From: Morinoia aosen
Taxonomy: Eukaryota > Arthropoda > Malacostraca > Amphipoda > Talitridae
Assembly: GCA_030386875.1 (NCBI GenBank)
Contig: CM059569.1
Location: forward strand, 42,199,842 to 42,263,841
Length of the DNA stretch: 64,000 bases
Direction: 5' to 3'
In this document: in pieces, positions 23,476 through 35,776 of the stretch
How the letters are laid out: the number at the start of each line of letters is the position of its first letter
Position numbering within the stretch: position 1 is the first letter of the stretch
Notes under the pieces: model-generated
Seen by the model: the letters and a program-made list of their open reading frames with translations, nothing else
The model's database searches: none
What the model was told of the DNA's origin: nothing
Translations under genes and position numbers: made by a program

Positions 23476-24361
23476 GTATCAGACAATACGATAAATACAT
23501 TATATTCCCAATAGTTCGATTCTCAGGGAATCTCACGCGTATGCCCTTTTTGTATTTTTTCAGCACTGAATATGGAATTATAACATTCCGAAATGTTTTC
23601 CATATACAATAAATAAATAAAAGTGTGTATTTTAACGCTGGTTCGCTTTTATCATACGTGATAAATACATTGAAGGGAAATTAGAACGATGCTGTGCCAT
23701 CAAAATAGACCGGAGAGCACTGCCGTGGTATCAAGGATACGGAGGATAAAGCGGAACGTATTAAAGTTAGTGGAAATTTGGGGCGCAAGTGACTCGATTT
23801 CTGTCCCTAGATTGGCGCGTGCGGTCATGCAGAAGATGTTGCAGATGACATTAACCAGCAAGGACAGTCGCTGCTGCGTTCTGTGTTTGCGCTCTGCGGC
23901 CGTTCAGGCCCGGGGAAATGGTTCTAATTTGGAGAAAATTGAGTCATAGAAAGATACGAAAGATTATTTCTAATTTGATTTGTCTATCAGCATCAATATC
24001 TTTGGTAATAAGGGTAAGATACCCTACATTATTACCAATTCTTCGAGTCTCTCAGCATCATCTTTGGCGAAAAAAAAACTTTCATAAATTCCACGACCAA
24101 CTTTTTAATCAAAATTTCATTTGCGGAAATCTAAATCCACGCAGTCATCGAAAAAAAAACACTCTTACATTTTCTGAATTTTCAAATTTTTTTTTAAGAC
24201 CACTGCTAAGCCGAACCTTCTCTCCGAAATTCGGACAACGGCCGGCTCGGGTGGCCTCTATTTCGGCGGTGTGGGCACCTCGAGAAGACTCGTGCCTTTA
24301 GAGCGTCATCGATGTGTTGGCAACATCGCTCCAGGCAGGCGCTTTCGAACTCCATGCTAGC
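23476..24361. other. unique sequence, no supportable gene
   Basis: Frames at 23689-23949 (86 codons, CpG-richer) and 23918-24301 (127 codons) lack recognisable motifs. The second is Ser/Phe/Arg-rich, typical of AT-rich noise. Confidence 0.4.
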
Positions 24362-24363
24362 AT

Positions 24364-25795
24364 TCTTTTGGATGATGTTTCAACCGAGAATGGTGATGTT
24401 TGGATGATGTTTTGACCAACAATGGTGATGTTTGGATGATGTTTCAACCGAGAATGGTGATGTTTGGATGATGTTTTGACCAACAATGGTGATGTTTGGA
24501 TGATGTTTCGACCGAGAATGGTGATGTTTGGATGATGTTTCGACCGAGAATGGTGATGTTTGGATGATGTTTTGACCAACAATGGTGATGTTTGGATGAT
24601 GTTTCGACCGAGAATGGTGATGTTTGGATGATGTTTTGACCAACAATGGTGATGTTTGGATGATGTTTCGACCGAGAATGGTGATGTTTGGATGATGTTT
24701 TGACCAACAATGGTGATGTTTGGATGATGTTTCGACCGAGAATGGTGACGTTTGGATGATGCTTCAACCAACAATGGTGATGTTTGGATGATGTTTCGAC
24801 CGAGAATGGTGATGTTTGGATGATGTTTCAACCAACAATGGTGATGTTTGGATGATGTTTCGACCGAGAATGGTGATGTTTGGATGATGTTTCAACCAAC
24901 AATGGTGATGTTTGGATGATGTTTCGACCGAGAATGGTGATGTTTGGATGATGTTTCAACCAACAATGGTGATGTTTGTATGATGTTTCGACCGAGAATG
25001 GTGACGTTTGGATGATGTTTCGACCGAGAATGGTGATGTTTGGATGATGTTTCGACCGAGAATGGTGATGTTTGGGGATGATGTTTCAACCGAGAATGGT
25101 GATGTTTGGATGATGTTTCGACCGAGAATGGTGATGCTTGGATGATGTTTCGACCGAGAATGGTGATGTTTGGATGATGTTTTGACCGAGAATGGTGATG
25201 TTTGGAAGATGTTTCGACCGAGAATGGTGATGTTTGGATGATGTTTCAACCGAGAATGGTAATGTTTGGATGATGTTTCGACCGAGAATGGTGATGTTTG
25301 GATGATGTTTCAACCAACAATGGTGATGTTTGGATGATGTTTCGACCGAGAATGGTGATGTTTGTATGATGTTTCAACCGAGAATGGTGATGTTTGGATG
25401 ATGTTTCAACCGAGAATGGTGATGTTTGGATGATGTTTCGACCGAGAATGGTGATGCTTGGATGATGTTTCGACCGAGAATGGTGATGTTTGGATGATGT
25501 TTTGACCGAGAATGGTGATGTTTGGATGATGTTTTGACCAAGAATGATGATTTTTGAAAAAATTTTTGACCAAGAATGATGATGTTTGAAAAATGTTTCG
25601 ACCAGAAATAATGATGTTTAGATGATGTTTCGACCAAGATTGACGGTGTTTGAAAGATGTTCTGACTCAGAATGATGATGTTTCGACCTACAATCATGTT
25701 TGCAAGATGTTGCGACCAGAAATAATGATGTTTGGAAGATGTTCCCACGATCAATGATGATGTTTGGAAAATGTTTCGACCAAGAATGTCGATGT
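24364..25795 (-). repeat. 32-bp minisatellite array
   Basis: About 45 units, gtttggatgatgtttcgacc followed by gagaatggtgat. In the first 650 bp two versions alternate (ccgagaatgg and ccaacaatgg), giving a 64-bp higher-order period; later units are mostly the first version, and the last 300 bp diverge. Because 32 is not a multiple of three, each minus-strand ORF cycles through all three frames (KHHPNITILG, RNIIQTSPFS, ETSSKHHHSR). ORFs of up to 177 codons are artefacts of stop-free units. Confidence 0.97.
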
Positions 25796-26236
25796 TACAT
25801 GCCTCTATGCTAGAGCTTTGAAAAGGAAAGCGCACTCAATTTGTAATCGTAATGGGTGAGCGTTTCATCAAATGAGTTTAAAGGGGAAGCGCCTTTACTC
25901 TTTAGCAAGTCATCTCGCGTTGCCTTCATTTCACTTAGCACTTTTAACATCTTTGTATTTACAAAACTTTTTCTGAATTACTAATCATTGAGATATTTTC
26001 TTCGAAGCTTACAGATATTAACCTCGCTAAACTCAATAAAAAAAAACATTCCATTTGCAGAGATGGATTTTTTACTACTTTGAATTTTCTTTACCGATGT
26101 GAATCTTTACTTTTTCATTCGCCAAAAATAAAAATGCGAGTTTCTTCGATCATAAATGTTAACTTTCAGATTTGAACTATCATTAGCGGCTTAAAATCTT
26201 CTCTTTTTAAATTTGAATAGCCGTAAATTTAAATAG
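25796..26236. other. anonymous AT-rich spacer
   Basis: No supportable feature between two large arrays. Confidence 0.45.
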
Positions 26237-27640
26237 TCTTCTCTAACCTCACGCTGCACAAGTCTTCTCTAACCTCACGCTGCACAAGTTTTCTCTAACC
26301 TCACGCTGTTCAAGGCTTCTCTAACCTCACGCTGCACAAGTCTTCTCTAACCTCACGCTGTTCAAGGCTTCTCTAACCTCACGCTGCACAAGTCTTCTCT
26401 AACCTAACGCTGTTCAAGGCTTCTCTAACCTCACGCTGCACAAGTTTTCTCTAACCTCACGCTGTTCAAGGCTTCTCTAACCTCACGCTGCACAAGTTTT
26501 CTCTAACCTCACGCTGTTCAAGGCTTCTCTAACCTCACGCTGCACAAGTCTTCTCTAACCTCACGCTGTTCAAGGCTTCTCTAACCTCACGCTGCACAAG
26601 TTTTCTCTAACCTCACGCTGCTCAAGTTTTCTCTAACCTCACGCTGCACAAGTCTTCTCTAACCTCACGCTGTTCAAGGCTTCTCTAACCTCACGCTGCA
26701 CAAGTCTTCTCTAACCTCACGCTGTTCAAGGCTTCTCTAACCTCACGCTGCACAAGTCTTCTCTAACCTCACGCTGTTCAAGGCTTCTCTAGCCTCACGC
26801 TGCTCAAGTTTTCTCTAACCTCACGCTGTTCAAGGCTTCTCTAACCTCACGCTGCACAAGTCTTCTCTAACCTCACGCTGCTCAAGTTTTCTCTAACCTC
26901 ACGCTGTTCAAGGCTTCTCTAACCTCACGCTGCACAAGTCTTCTCTAACCTCACGCTGCTCAAGTTTTCTCTAACCTCACGCTGTTCAAGGCTTCTCTAA
27001 CCTCACGCTGCACAAGTTTTCTCTAACCTCACGCTGTTCAAGGCTTCTCTAGCCTCACGCTGTTCAAGGCTTCTCTAACCTCACGCTGCTCAAGTTTTCT
27101 CTAACCTCACGCTGTTCAAGGCTTCTCTAACCTCACGCTGCTCAAGTTTTCTCTAACCTCACGCTGTTCAAGGCTTCTCTAGCCTCACGCTGTTCAAGGC
27201 TTCTCTAACCTCACGCTGCTCAAGTTTTCTCTAACCTCACGCTGTTCAAGGCTTCTCTAACCTCACGCTGCTCAAGTTTTCTCTAACCTCACGCTGCACA
27301 AGTCTTCTCTAACCTCACGCTGTTCAAGGCTTCTCTAGCCTCACGCTGTTCAAGGCTTCTCTAACCTCACGCTGCTCAAGTCTTCTCTAACCTCACGCTG
27401 TTCAAGTCTTCTCTAACCTCACGCTGCTCAAGTCTTCTCTAACCTCACGCTGCTCAAGTATTCTCTAGCCTCACGCTATTCAGGTCTTCTCTAACGCTGC
27501 TCAAGTCTTCTCTAACCTCACGCTATTCAGGTCTTCTCAAACCTCACGCTGTTTGAGGCTTCTCTAACGTCACGCTGCTCAATTTTTCTCTAGCCTCACG
27601 CTGTTCAAGTCGTCTCTAGCCTCACGCTGTTCAAGGCTGC
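26237..27640 (+). repeat. 26-bp minisatellite array with 52-bp alternation
   Basis: About 54 units containing ttctctaacctcacgctg, flanked by variable ends (cacaagt, ttcaagg, ctcaagt). The cacaagt and ttcaagg versions alternate over long stretches, giving a 52-bp higher-order period; larger blocks recur between 26.9 and 27.35 kb. The last 200 bp are diverged. Units contain TAA on the + strand. Confidence 0.97.
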
Positions 27641-28267
27641 CGGCATACTACCTCAGCTGCCCTAAATACAAAGTTCCATTTAAAAAAAGCACGAATTTCG
27701 CATCCTCAAACTAGCGAAGCTCAAAAAACGGAATAACTTCAATGCCAATAAAAATGCACATTGTTCTGCTGCTTAAAAAAGTAATGCCTTTTCCCGCCCG
27801 TTTAATGGCCCCTACATTTATGCAACTGTTTTTCACCTACTTTTGCGTGCAAATTCCACGTTAAAAACATGTTTTCTCATTCTAATACACCTCTCATAAA
27901 ATGATATTTATAATAAGATCTCATAATATCAAAAATGATATTTATAATCTGTCAGATAATATTAATAATTTTCGACTAACAATTATGCTAATAATGATCT
28001 TTATATTTATAATATGAAACTCATCAAATGAGTTTTATAGTAAAATGATATATATAATGAAATGATAATAAAACTTAAAATAATTTATGAGTATTATTCT
28101 TAGGATTACATATTTGGCTCTTCAATTATTAAGTTGAAAAAAGGGAGTTAAATGCGCTTATAGACTAGTAGAGATTATGGAAGCACATACATTAACACAG
28201 CAGTACAATAAACAAAGAGTTTCCAGAGGCGATAAATCGGTTTTCTGTGTAGAATTTCGGTAAGATA
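27641..28267. other. AT-rich spacer with 'aaaatgatatttataat' motifs
   Basis: At about 27897-28075 the motif atgatatttataat recurs irregularly, likely a decayed AT-rich repeat. No gene seen. Confidence 0.5.
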
Positions 28268-28495
28268 AGCGAAGTGTACTCATCTTTTGAGTATCAAGGA
28301 TACCGCCTTCAGCGAAGTGTACTCATCTTTTGAGTATCAAGGATTCTTTCTTCAGTGAAGTGTACTTATCTTCCCAGTTCCCTTCAGTGAAGTGTACTCA
28401 TCTTCCCAGCTCCCTTCAGCGAAGTGTACTCACCTTCCCAGCTCCCTTCAGCGAAGTGTACTTATCTTTCAAGTATCATGGATACTTCCTTCAGC
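28268..28495 (+). repeat. tandem repeat S, island 1 (about 30-55-bp units)
   Basis: Units contain ttcagcgaagtgtactcatc followed by either ttttgagtatcaaggatac or ttcccagctccc. About six units. The same family reappears at 29540-29712 after about 1 kb of unrelated sequence. Short + strand ORFs here are repeat by-products. Confidence 0.9.
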
Positions 28496-29539
28496 ACTGC
28501 ATCGTCTCGCTGTAGACACCGCCTACACAGCCTGGCCACTCAGCTTCATAAAGCTGATGAGAACCGAGACGTGTCTGCGAATTTTTGCCTCGAGCTGAGC
28601 AGTAAAGTGAGGTCTTGGTTTGTGGAGCCGACCGTTCAGTGAGGGCAGTGTCCGTCTCAACGCTGGATGTCTCTTCCACAGCTCCTCGATGGCCCAAGTC
28701 TTGGATTTTTTGTTTGTAAACGAATAAACATCTTATGTCATCCATTAACTTTATGTTGAAATCGAAGGGAGCTGAATTTACATGATTAGATATTAGTTTA
28801 AGCTTCCCTTACCATCTACCTCCCTAACTCATCATTTTTTTTCGTTCGCCAAAAAGAAAAATTGCCAATTTTTTTAACCTGCCTCCCTAAGCGCTGAATG
28901 TACCAATGAAGTCACTTGAAAAATAATTTTTTTCCAGAAATACAAGAGATAGCGGATGGTGCAACTGAATCGCAAATTCCATTTGGTTCAAGTGCTGAAT
29001 TCTACATTTTTTCTCTCGTAATTTTAAATAAAAATTCAATCGAATCTATTTTTTAATATGTATTCAAACGATAGATTCGTTTTCTTAAATTATATTCAAT
29101 AAATGTAAAATGTGTCCTGGAAAGCGTTACGTGCATACATAGGTTTACCGTGTTCTTATTTTGTGTACTATGATAATTAAGTCATTATATTTATGACGAT
29201 TAAGTTATTCTTTTAGTCATGATCTACAGAAAAATTTAAATTCGGTAATTCTTCAAGTAAATATCACTATTACTGAAGCTTGAATCCATCACAATCAACA
29301 ACAAAAATATATTTTTATTAGAAATTTTTCGAGCATCGTAATTCGTTTTTTCCAGCATATTCCGATCGTCTTGCGTTAGCTAAGAGAGTTGGCGGCGATG
29401 ACTGAAGACTACGATAAAAACACTCGCTTTTGCTTTGGTCAAATTGCCGCCAGGATAATCCAAGACTACGGAGGGAGAGTCTGATTGGAAAACACCTTAG
29501 ATCAGCAGTGCCTGTGTTGGAGATCCAGCGCTAGTTAAG
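28496..29539. other. unique sequence between two islands of repeat S
   Basis: A GC-richer stretch at 28500-28700 carries short frames on both strands with no recognisable motif. The remainder is AT-rich. Confidence 0.4.
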
Positions 29540-29712
29540 AAGTATTTCGAGTATCATGGATACTTCCTCCCTTCAGTAAAATGTGCCTACCTCTGAGGTA
29601 TAAAGGATACTTTCTCCCTTCAGTGAAGTATACGTATCTTTCGAGTATCAAGAATACTTCTTTCAGCAAAGTTCAATTCTCTTTGGGTATCAATTACGTT
29701 CTCCATTCAGCC
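29540..29712 (+). repeat. tandem repeat S, island 2
   Basis: Diverged units with 'ttcgagtatcatggatac', 'cccttcagtgaagtatac' and 'tttcagcaaag', clearly related to island 1 at 28.27-28.5 kb. About four units. Confidence 0.85.
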
Positions 29713-30039
29713 AAGGGAGGATGCTAAATTCCTCTTCGCTGAAGAACTCAAAATACGCAAAATGTTCTTGCATAAAAGAAATCTTGAGCTTTTTCTAGAA
29801 TTTGAAGTACTCGCATCAATCCATAGCATACTGTTATGAAATTAAATGTTTCATATCTTCTCACATTAAATTTTTCCTCGTGTTAAAAATTTGTACGATG
29901 CGTCTAGTGTATATTTAGGGTTAATTTTCCAAATTAAATACAACGAGGTTATTTTAGAAGCCACTCAACTATAACTCCAAACCCAAAATACTCATCTCAG
30001 CAGATCTACACACAGGTTTTAAGGATATATCGCTCATGG

Positions 30040-30222
30040 TAACAACTGCAGCTGGTCGATGATACAGAAACATCTGCAGTTGATACAGGGCTCCATAAAA
30101 ACTGCAGCTGCTTGATCCTTCGGTATCAGCTGCAGCTGGTCGATCCCTAGGTAACATCTGCAGCTGGTCGATCCCTGGGTAACAGCTGCAGCTGGACGAA
30201 GTTTCAGCAACAACTGCAGCGA
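30040..30222 (+). repeat. 30-bp array rich in CTGCAG/CAGCTG
   Basis: Six to seven units of 'gcagctggtcgatcc' plus 'taacatct', diverged at both ends. Every unit contains ctgcag and/or cagctg palindromes; CAGCTG is also an E-box variant. The overlapping minus-strand frames are repeat artefacts. Confidence 0.9.
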
Positions 30223-30290
30223 AGAGGACATATTGAAATTTATTCACTTCTATCCGGCAAGATTAAACGTCAGTGAGCGCGTGGTGGTGC

Positions 30291-30345
30291 TGCTCTCTCT
30301 CACTCTCTCTCTTTCTGTCTCTCTCTGTTTCTCTCTCTCTTCTTT
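30291..30345 (+). repeat. CT microsatellite
   Basis: Imperfect (CT)n tract with occasional TTT or GT interruptions. Confidence 0.95.
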
Positions 30346-30643
30346 ATTACGTGATCTGGAGTCCTTGTATGTAAGCCCTACCGGCTGCTCGTTCCTTTAC
30401 CCTGAAGTGATAAGTTCCAGTAAAGTTTTCTTAGGAGTCGCTAACGCTAACTTAAATCTGTAAACACACAACGTATCAGCTAAAATTAAGACCACTGGCT
30501 AGTCATATGCTCATTAATAGAGTCTAGTCAGAGAGCCTTGCTCACCTCGCTGCCCAGTAGACGCAAATTAGCGGGCAGGTGTTAATGTTCTCGGCCTCAG
30601 CAGCTCAGTTAACTCGAGATGACAACAAGGAGCAAAATCCAAT
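30346..30643. other. anonymous spacer
   Basis: No supportable feature. Confidence 0.45.
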
Positions 30644-30800
30644 TGTTTGCCGGGGTATCGATAATTTTAGCCACCTCAATCCAACTTTTTTGCCGGGGCA
30701 TCCATAATTTTAGCCACCTCAATCCAACTTCTTTTCTGGGGCATCTATAATTTTTGCCACCTCAATCCAACTTTTTTGCTGGGGCATCATTAATTTTAGC
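30644..30800 (+). repeat. 43-bp tandem repeat, about four units
   Basis: Units contain tgccggggcatc, ataattttagccacctcaat and ccaactttttt, with a few substitutions each. Confidence 0.9.
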
Positions 30801-30838
30801 CGCCCACGTATAGTTTCTGCATAGGGCGGCTAAAATTA
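30791..30838. repeat. perfect 15-bp inverted repeat ending the 43-bp array
   Basis: TAATTTTAGCCGCCC and GGGCGGCTAAAATTA, separated by 18 bp. The left arm is the repeat-unit core itself, so the right arm is an inverted fragment of the same unit. Confidence 0.85.
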
Positions 30839-31014
30839 TAGATGAAATGGCGAAAATGTTAGATCGGGACAACGCTCTCACCGAGCACAGAAACAGCATC
30901 GTCTTATCACAGGCCTGGGTGTTTGATTTTTGCATTGCCTTATTTTGCCATCCAACAGCGTTGATTTCAATTCTACTGCACGCGCGATTCATGATTTAGC
31001 GCTTTAATTGCGAG

Positions 31015-31220
31015 GTGACCCACCGGTGGTCACTGAGAGGATTTTCATATTGCTGCTAACCGACCAGCAGTCACTAACTCAATTTCAATAAATGCTTAAT
31101 AAAAACCAAATGAAGGCGCGATTTATTGAATGTTCGTTATTTCTCAAAATTGATCTCTAAAATTAAGGCAAATTTGCGTTGAATGTTGAAGTTCAGTTCT
31201 ACCCGCCGCACGTGCGTCAA
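31015..31220 (+). repeat. dispersed repeat family D, copy 2 (next to tandem array)
   Basis: Shares the core gctgctaaccgaccagcag and several downstream blocks with copy 1 at 1456-1745, including 'gttcagttctaccc' near the end. As with copy 1, a tandem array begins a short distance downstream. Confidence 0.7.
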
Positions 31221-31339
31221 ACCAGTACACGGCTGTGCGTGCATTTATTGTTTTTTGACAAATTTTTACATTCAAGAAATTGTTTCGCATTTTATCATGC
31301 TTGCAAGGCGTAATCGTGGTACGATATACGTGGGGGAGT

Positions 31340-31485
31340 TAAAATATTTGCTGACTGAGAAAATATTTGCTAAGAAAATATTTGCTGAGTAAATATTTGC
31401 CGAGAAAATATTTGCTCTGAGAAAATATTTGCTGACTGAGTAAATGTTTGCTGAGAAAATATTTACTGAGAAAATTGTTGCTGAC
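31340..31485 (+). repeat. 15-bp array (gagaaaatatttgct)
   Basis: About eight units of gagaaaatatttgct with variants (gagtaaatatttgcc, gactgagtaaatgtttgct). It directly precedes the large 21-bp array. Confidence 0.9.
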
Positions 31486-31539
31486 TGAGCGACCTTCTCT
31501 CGCAGTGCAGCGCTCTATTACTGAATAATTTCAGAACAC

Positions 31540-34500
31540 TTTCAAGCATCCGAAGGCACTTTTCAAGCATCCGAAGGCACTTTTCAAGCATCCGAAGGCA
31601 CTTTTCAAGCATCCGAAGGCACTTTTCAAGCATCCGAAGGCACTTTTCAAGCATCCGAAGGCACTTTTCAAGCATCCAAAGGCACTTTTCAAGCATCCGA
31701 AGGCACTTTTCAAGCATCCAAAGGCACTTTTCAAGCATCCGAAGGCACTTTTCAAGCATCCAAAGGCACTTTTCAAGCATCCGAAGGCACTTTTCAAGCA
31801 TCCAAAGGCACTTTTCAAGCATCCGAAGGCACTTTTCAAGCATCCAAAGGCACTTTTCAAGCATCCGAAGACACTTTTCAAGCATCCGAAGGCACTTTTC
31901 AAGCATCCGAAGACACTTTTCAAGCATCCGAAGGCACTTTTCAAGCATCCGAAGGCACTTTTCAAGCATCCGAAGACACTTTTCAAGCATCCGAAGACAC
32001 TTTTCAAGCATCCGAAGACACTTTTCAAGCATCCGAAGACACTTTTCAAGCATCCGAAGCCACTTTTCAAGCATCCGAAGACACTTTTCAAGCATCCAAA
32101 GGCACTTTTCAAGCATCCGAAGACACTTTTCAAGCATCCGAAGACACTTTTCAAGCATCCGAAGGCACTTTTCAAGCATCCGAAGGCACTTTTCAAGCAT
32201 CCGAAGGCACTTTTCAAGCATCCGAAGACACTTTTCAAGCATCCGAAGGCACTTTTCAAGCATCCGAAGACACTTTTCAAGCATCCGGAGGCACTTTTCA
32301 AGCATCCGAAGGCACTTTTCAAGCATCCGAAGACACTTTTCAAGCATCCGAAGACACTTTTCAAGCATCCGAAGACACTTTTCAAGCATCCGAAGGCACT
32401 TTTCAAGCATCCGAAGACACTTTTCAAGCATCCGAAGACACTTTTCAAGCATCCGAAGGCACTTTTCAAGCATCCGAAGACACTTTTCAAGCATCCGAAG
32501 ACACTTTTCAAGCATCCGAAGACACTTTTCAAGCATCCGAAGACACTTTTCAAGCATCCGAAGGCACTTTTCAAGCATCCGAAGGCACTTTTCAAGCATC
32601 CGAAGACACTTTTCAAGCATCCGAAGACACTTTTCAAGCATCCGAAGGCACTTTTCAAGCATCCGAAGGCACTTTTCAAGCATCCGAAGACACTTTTCAA
32701 GCATCCGAAGACACTTTTCAAGCATCCGAAGACACTTTTCAAGCATCCGAAGACACTTTTCAAGCATCCGAAGACACTTTTCAAGCATCCGAAGACACTT
32801 TTCAAGCATCCGAAGACACTTTTCAAGCATCCGAAGGCACTTTTCAAGCATCCGAAGACACTTTTCAAGCATCCGAAGACACTTTTCAAGCATCCGAAGG
32901 CACTTTTCAAGCATCCGAAGACACTTTTCAAGCATCCGAAGACACTTTTCAAGCATCCGAAGACACTTTTCAAGCATCCGAAGACACTTTTCAAGCATCC
33001 GAAGGCACTTTTCAAGCATCCGAAGGCACTTTTCAAGCATCCGAAGACACTTTTCAAGCATCCGAAGACACTTTTCAAGCATCCGAAGACACTTTTCAAG
33101 CATCCGAAGACACTTTTCAAGCATCCGAAGGCACTTTTCAAGCATCCAAAGGCACTTTTCAAGCATCCGAAGGCACTTTTCAAGCATCCAAAGGCACTTT
33201 TCAAGCATCCGAAGACACTTTTCAAGCATCCGAAGGCACTTTTCAAGCATCCGAAGACACTTTTCAAGCATCCGAAGGCACTTTTCAAGCATCCGAAGGC
33301 ACTTTTCAAGCATCCGAAGACACTTTTCAAGCATCCGAAGACACTTTTCAAGCATCCGAAGGCACTTTTCAAGCATCCGAAGGCACTTTTCAAGCATCCG
33401 AAGGCACTTTTCAAGCATCCGAAGACACTTTTCAAGCATCCGAAGGCACTTTTCAAGCATCCGAAGACACTTTTCAAGCATCCGGAGGCACTTTTCAAGC
33501 ATCCGAAGGCACTTTTCAAGCATCCGAAGACACTTTTCAAGCATCCGAAGACACTTTTCAAGCATCCGAAGGCACTTTTCAAGCATCCGAAGACACTTTT
33601 CAAGCATCCGGAGGCACTTTTCAAGCATCCGAAGGCACTTTTCAAGCATCCGAAGACACTTTTCAAGCATCCGAAGACACTTTTCAAGCATCCGAAGACA
33701 CTTTTCAAGCATCCGAAGACACTTTTCAAGCATCCGAAGCCACTTTTCAAGCATCCGAAGACACTTTTCAAGCATCCGAAGGCACTTTTCAAGCATCCGA
33801 AGGCACTTTTCAAGCATCCGAAGACACTTTTCAAGCATCCGAAGACACTTTTCAAGCATCCGAAGACACTTTTCAAGCATCCGAAGACACTTTTCAAGCA
33901 TCCGAAGCCACTTTTCAAGCATCCGAAGACACTTTTCAAGCATCCAAAGGCACTTTTCAAGCATCCGAAGACACTTTTCAAGCATCCGAAGACACTTTTC
34001 AAGCATCCGAAGGCACTTTTCAAGCATCCGAAGGCACTTTTCAAGCATCCGAAGGCACTTTTCAAGCATCCGAAGACACTTTTCAAGCATCCGAAGGCAC
34101 TTTTCAAGCATCCGAAGACACTTTTCAAGCATCCGGAGGCACTTTTCAAGCATCCGAAGGCACTTTTCAAGCATCCGAAGACACTTTTCAAGCATCCGAA
34201 GACACTTTTCAAGCATCCGAAGACACTTTTCAAGCATCCGAAGGCACTTTTCAAGCATCCGAAGACACTTTTCAAGCATCCGAAGACACTTTTCAAGCAT
34301 CCGAAGGCACTTTTCAAGCATCCGAAGACACTTTTCAAGCATCCGAAGACACTTTTCAAGCATCCGAAGACACTTTTCAAGCATCCGAAGACACTTTTCA
34401 AGCATCCGAAGGCACTTTTCAAGCATCCGAAGGCACTTTTCAAGCATCCGAAGACACTTTTCAAGCATCCGAAGACACTTTTCAAGCATCCGAAGGCACT

Positions 34501-35776
34501 TTTCAAGCATCCGAAGGCACTTTTCAAGCATCCGAAGACACTTTTCAAGCATCCGAAGACACTTTTCAAGCATCCGAAGACACTTTTCAAGCATCCGAAG
34601 ACACTTTTCAAGCATCCGAAGACACTTTTCAAGCATCCGAAGACACTTTTCAAGCATCCGAAGGCACTTTTCAAGCATCCGAAGACACTTTTCAAGCATC
34701 CGAAGACACTTTTCAAGCATCCGAAGGCACTTTTCAAGCATCCGAAGACACTTTTCAAGCATCCGAAGACACTTTTCAAGCATCCGAAGACACTTTTCAA
34801 GCATCCGAAGACACTTTTCAAGCATCCGAAGGCACTTTTCAAGCATCCGAAGGCACTTTTCAAGCATCCGAAGACACTTTTCAAGCATCCGAAGACACTT
34901 TTCAAGCATCCGAAGACACTTTTCAAGCATCCGAAGACACTTTTCAAGCATCCGAAGGCACTTTTCAAGCATCCAAAGGCACTTTTCAAGCATCCGAAGG
35001 CACTTTTCAAGCATCCAAAGGCACTTTTCAAGCATCCGAAGACACTTTTCAAGCATCCGAAGGCACTTTTCAAGCATCCGAAGACACTTTTCAAGCATCC
35101 GAAGGCACTTTTCAAGCATCCGAAGGCACTTTTCAAGCATCCGAAGACACTTTTCAAGCATCCGAAGCCACTTTTCAAGCATCCGAAGACACTTTTCAAG
35201 CATCCAAAGGCACTTTTCAAGCATCCGAAGACACTTTTCAAGCATCCGAAGACACTTTTCAAGCATCCGAAGGCACTTTTCAAGCATCCGAAGGCACTTT
35301 TCAAGCATCCGAAGGCACTTTTCAAGCATCCGAAGACACTTTTCAAGCATCCGAAGGCACTTTTCAAGCATCCGAAGACACTTTTCAAGCATCCGGAGGC
35401 ACTTTTCAAGCATCCGAAGGCACTTTTCAAGCATCCGAAGACACTTTTCAAGCATCCGAAGACACTTTTCAAGCATCCGAAGGCACTTTTCAAGCATCCG
35501 AAGACACTTTTCAAGCATCCGGAGGCACTTTTCAAGCATCCGAAGGCACTTTTCAAGCATCCGAAGACACTTTTCAAGCATCCGAAGACACTTTTCAAGC
35601 ATCCGAAGGCACTTTTCAAGCATCCGAAGACACTTTTCAAGCATCCAAAGGCACTTTTCAAGCATCCGAAGACACTTTTCAAGCATACGAAGACACTTTT
35701 CAAGCATCCGAAGGCACTTTTCAAGCATCCGAAGGCACTTTTCAAGCATCCGAAGGCACTTTTCAAGCATCCGAAG
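31540..35776 (-). repeat. 21-bp satellite array, about 200 units, with higher-order structure
   Basis: The unit on the + strand is ttttcaagcatccgaaggca plus c. Most copies are identical apart from one G/A site (gaaGgc or gaaAgc-type), with rarer variants ccaaagg, ccggagg and gaagcca. Rare variants recur at exact multiples of 21 bp; for example the gaagcca/ccggagg pair, 227 bp apart, occurs at 32060/32287, 33908/34135 and 35168/35395. The last two are 1260 bp (60 units) apart. Two minus-strand frames are open throughout (1435 and 1425 codons, LEKCLRM and GCLKSVF/GCLKSAF). The third has a TGA in every unit. Confidence 0.98.

Noticed and set aside
24298..25835. His/Pro-rich minus-strand ORFs of up to 177 codons
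   Set aside because: A 32-bp unit without stops gives open frames that cycle through all three phases; there is no independent coding signal.
26237..27640. CRISPR array
   Set aside because: Units are contiguous with no unique spacers, the context is eukaryotic and there are no cas genes. The same applies to all other arrays here.
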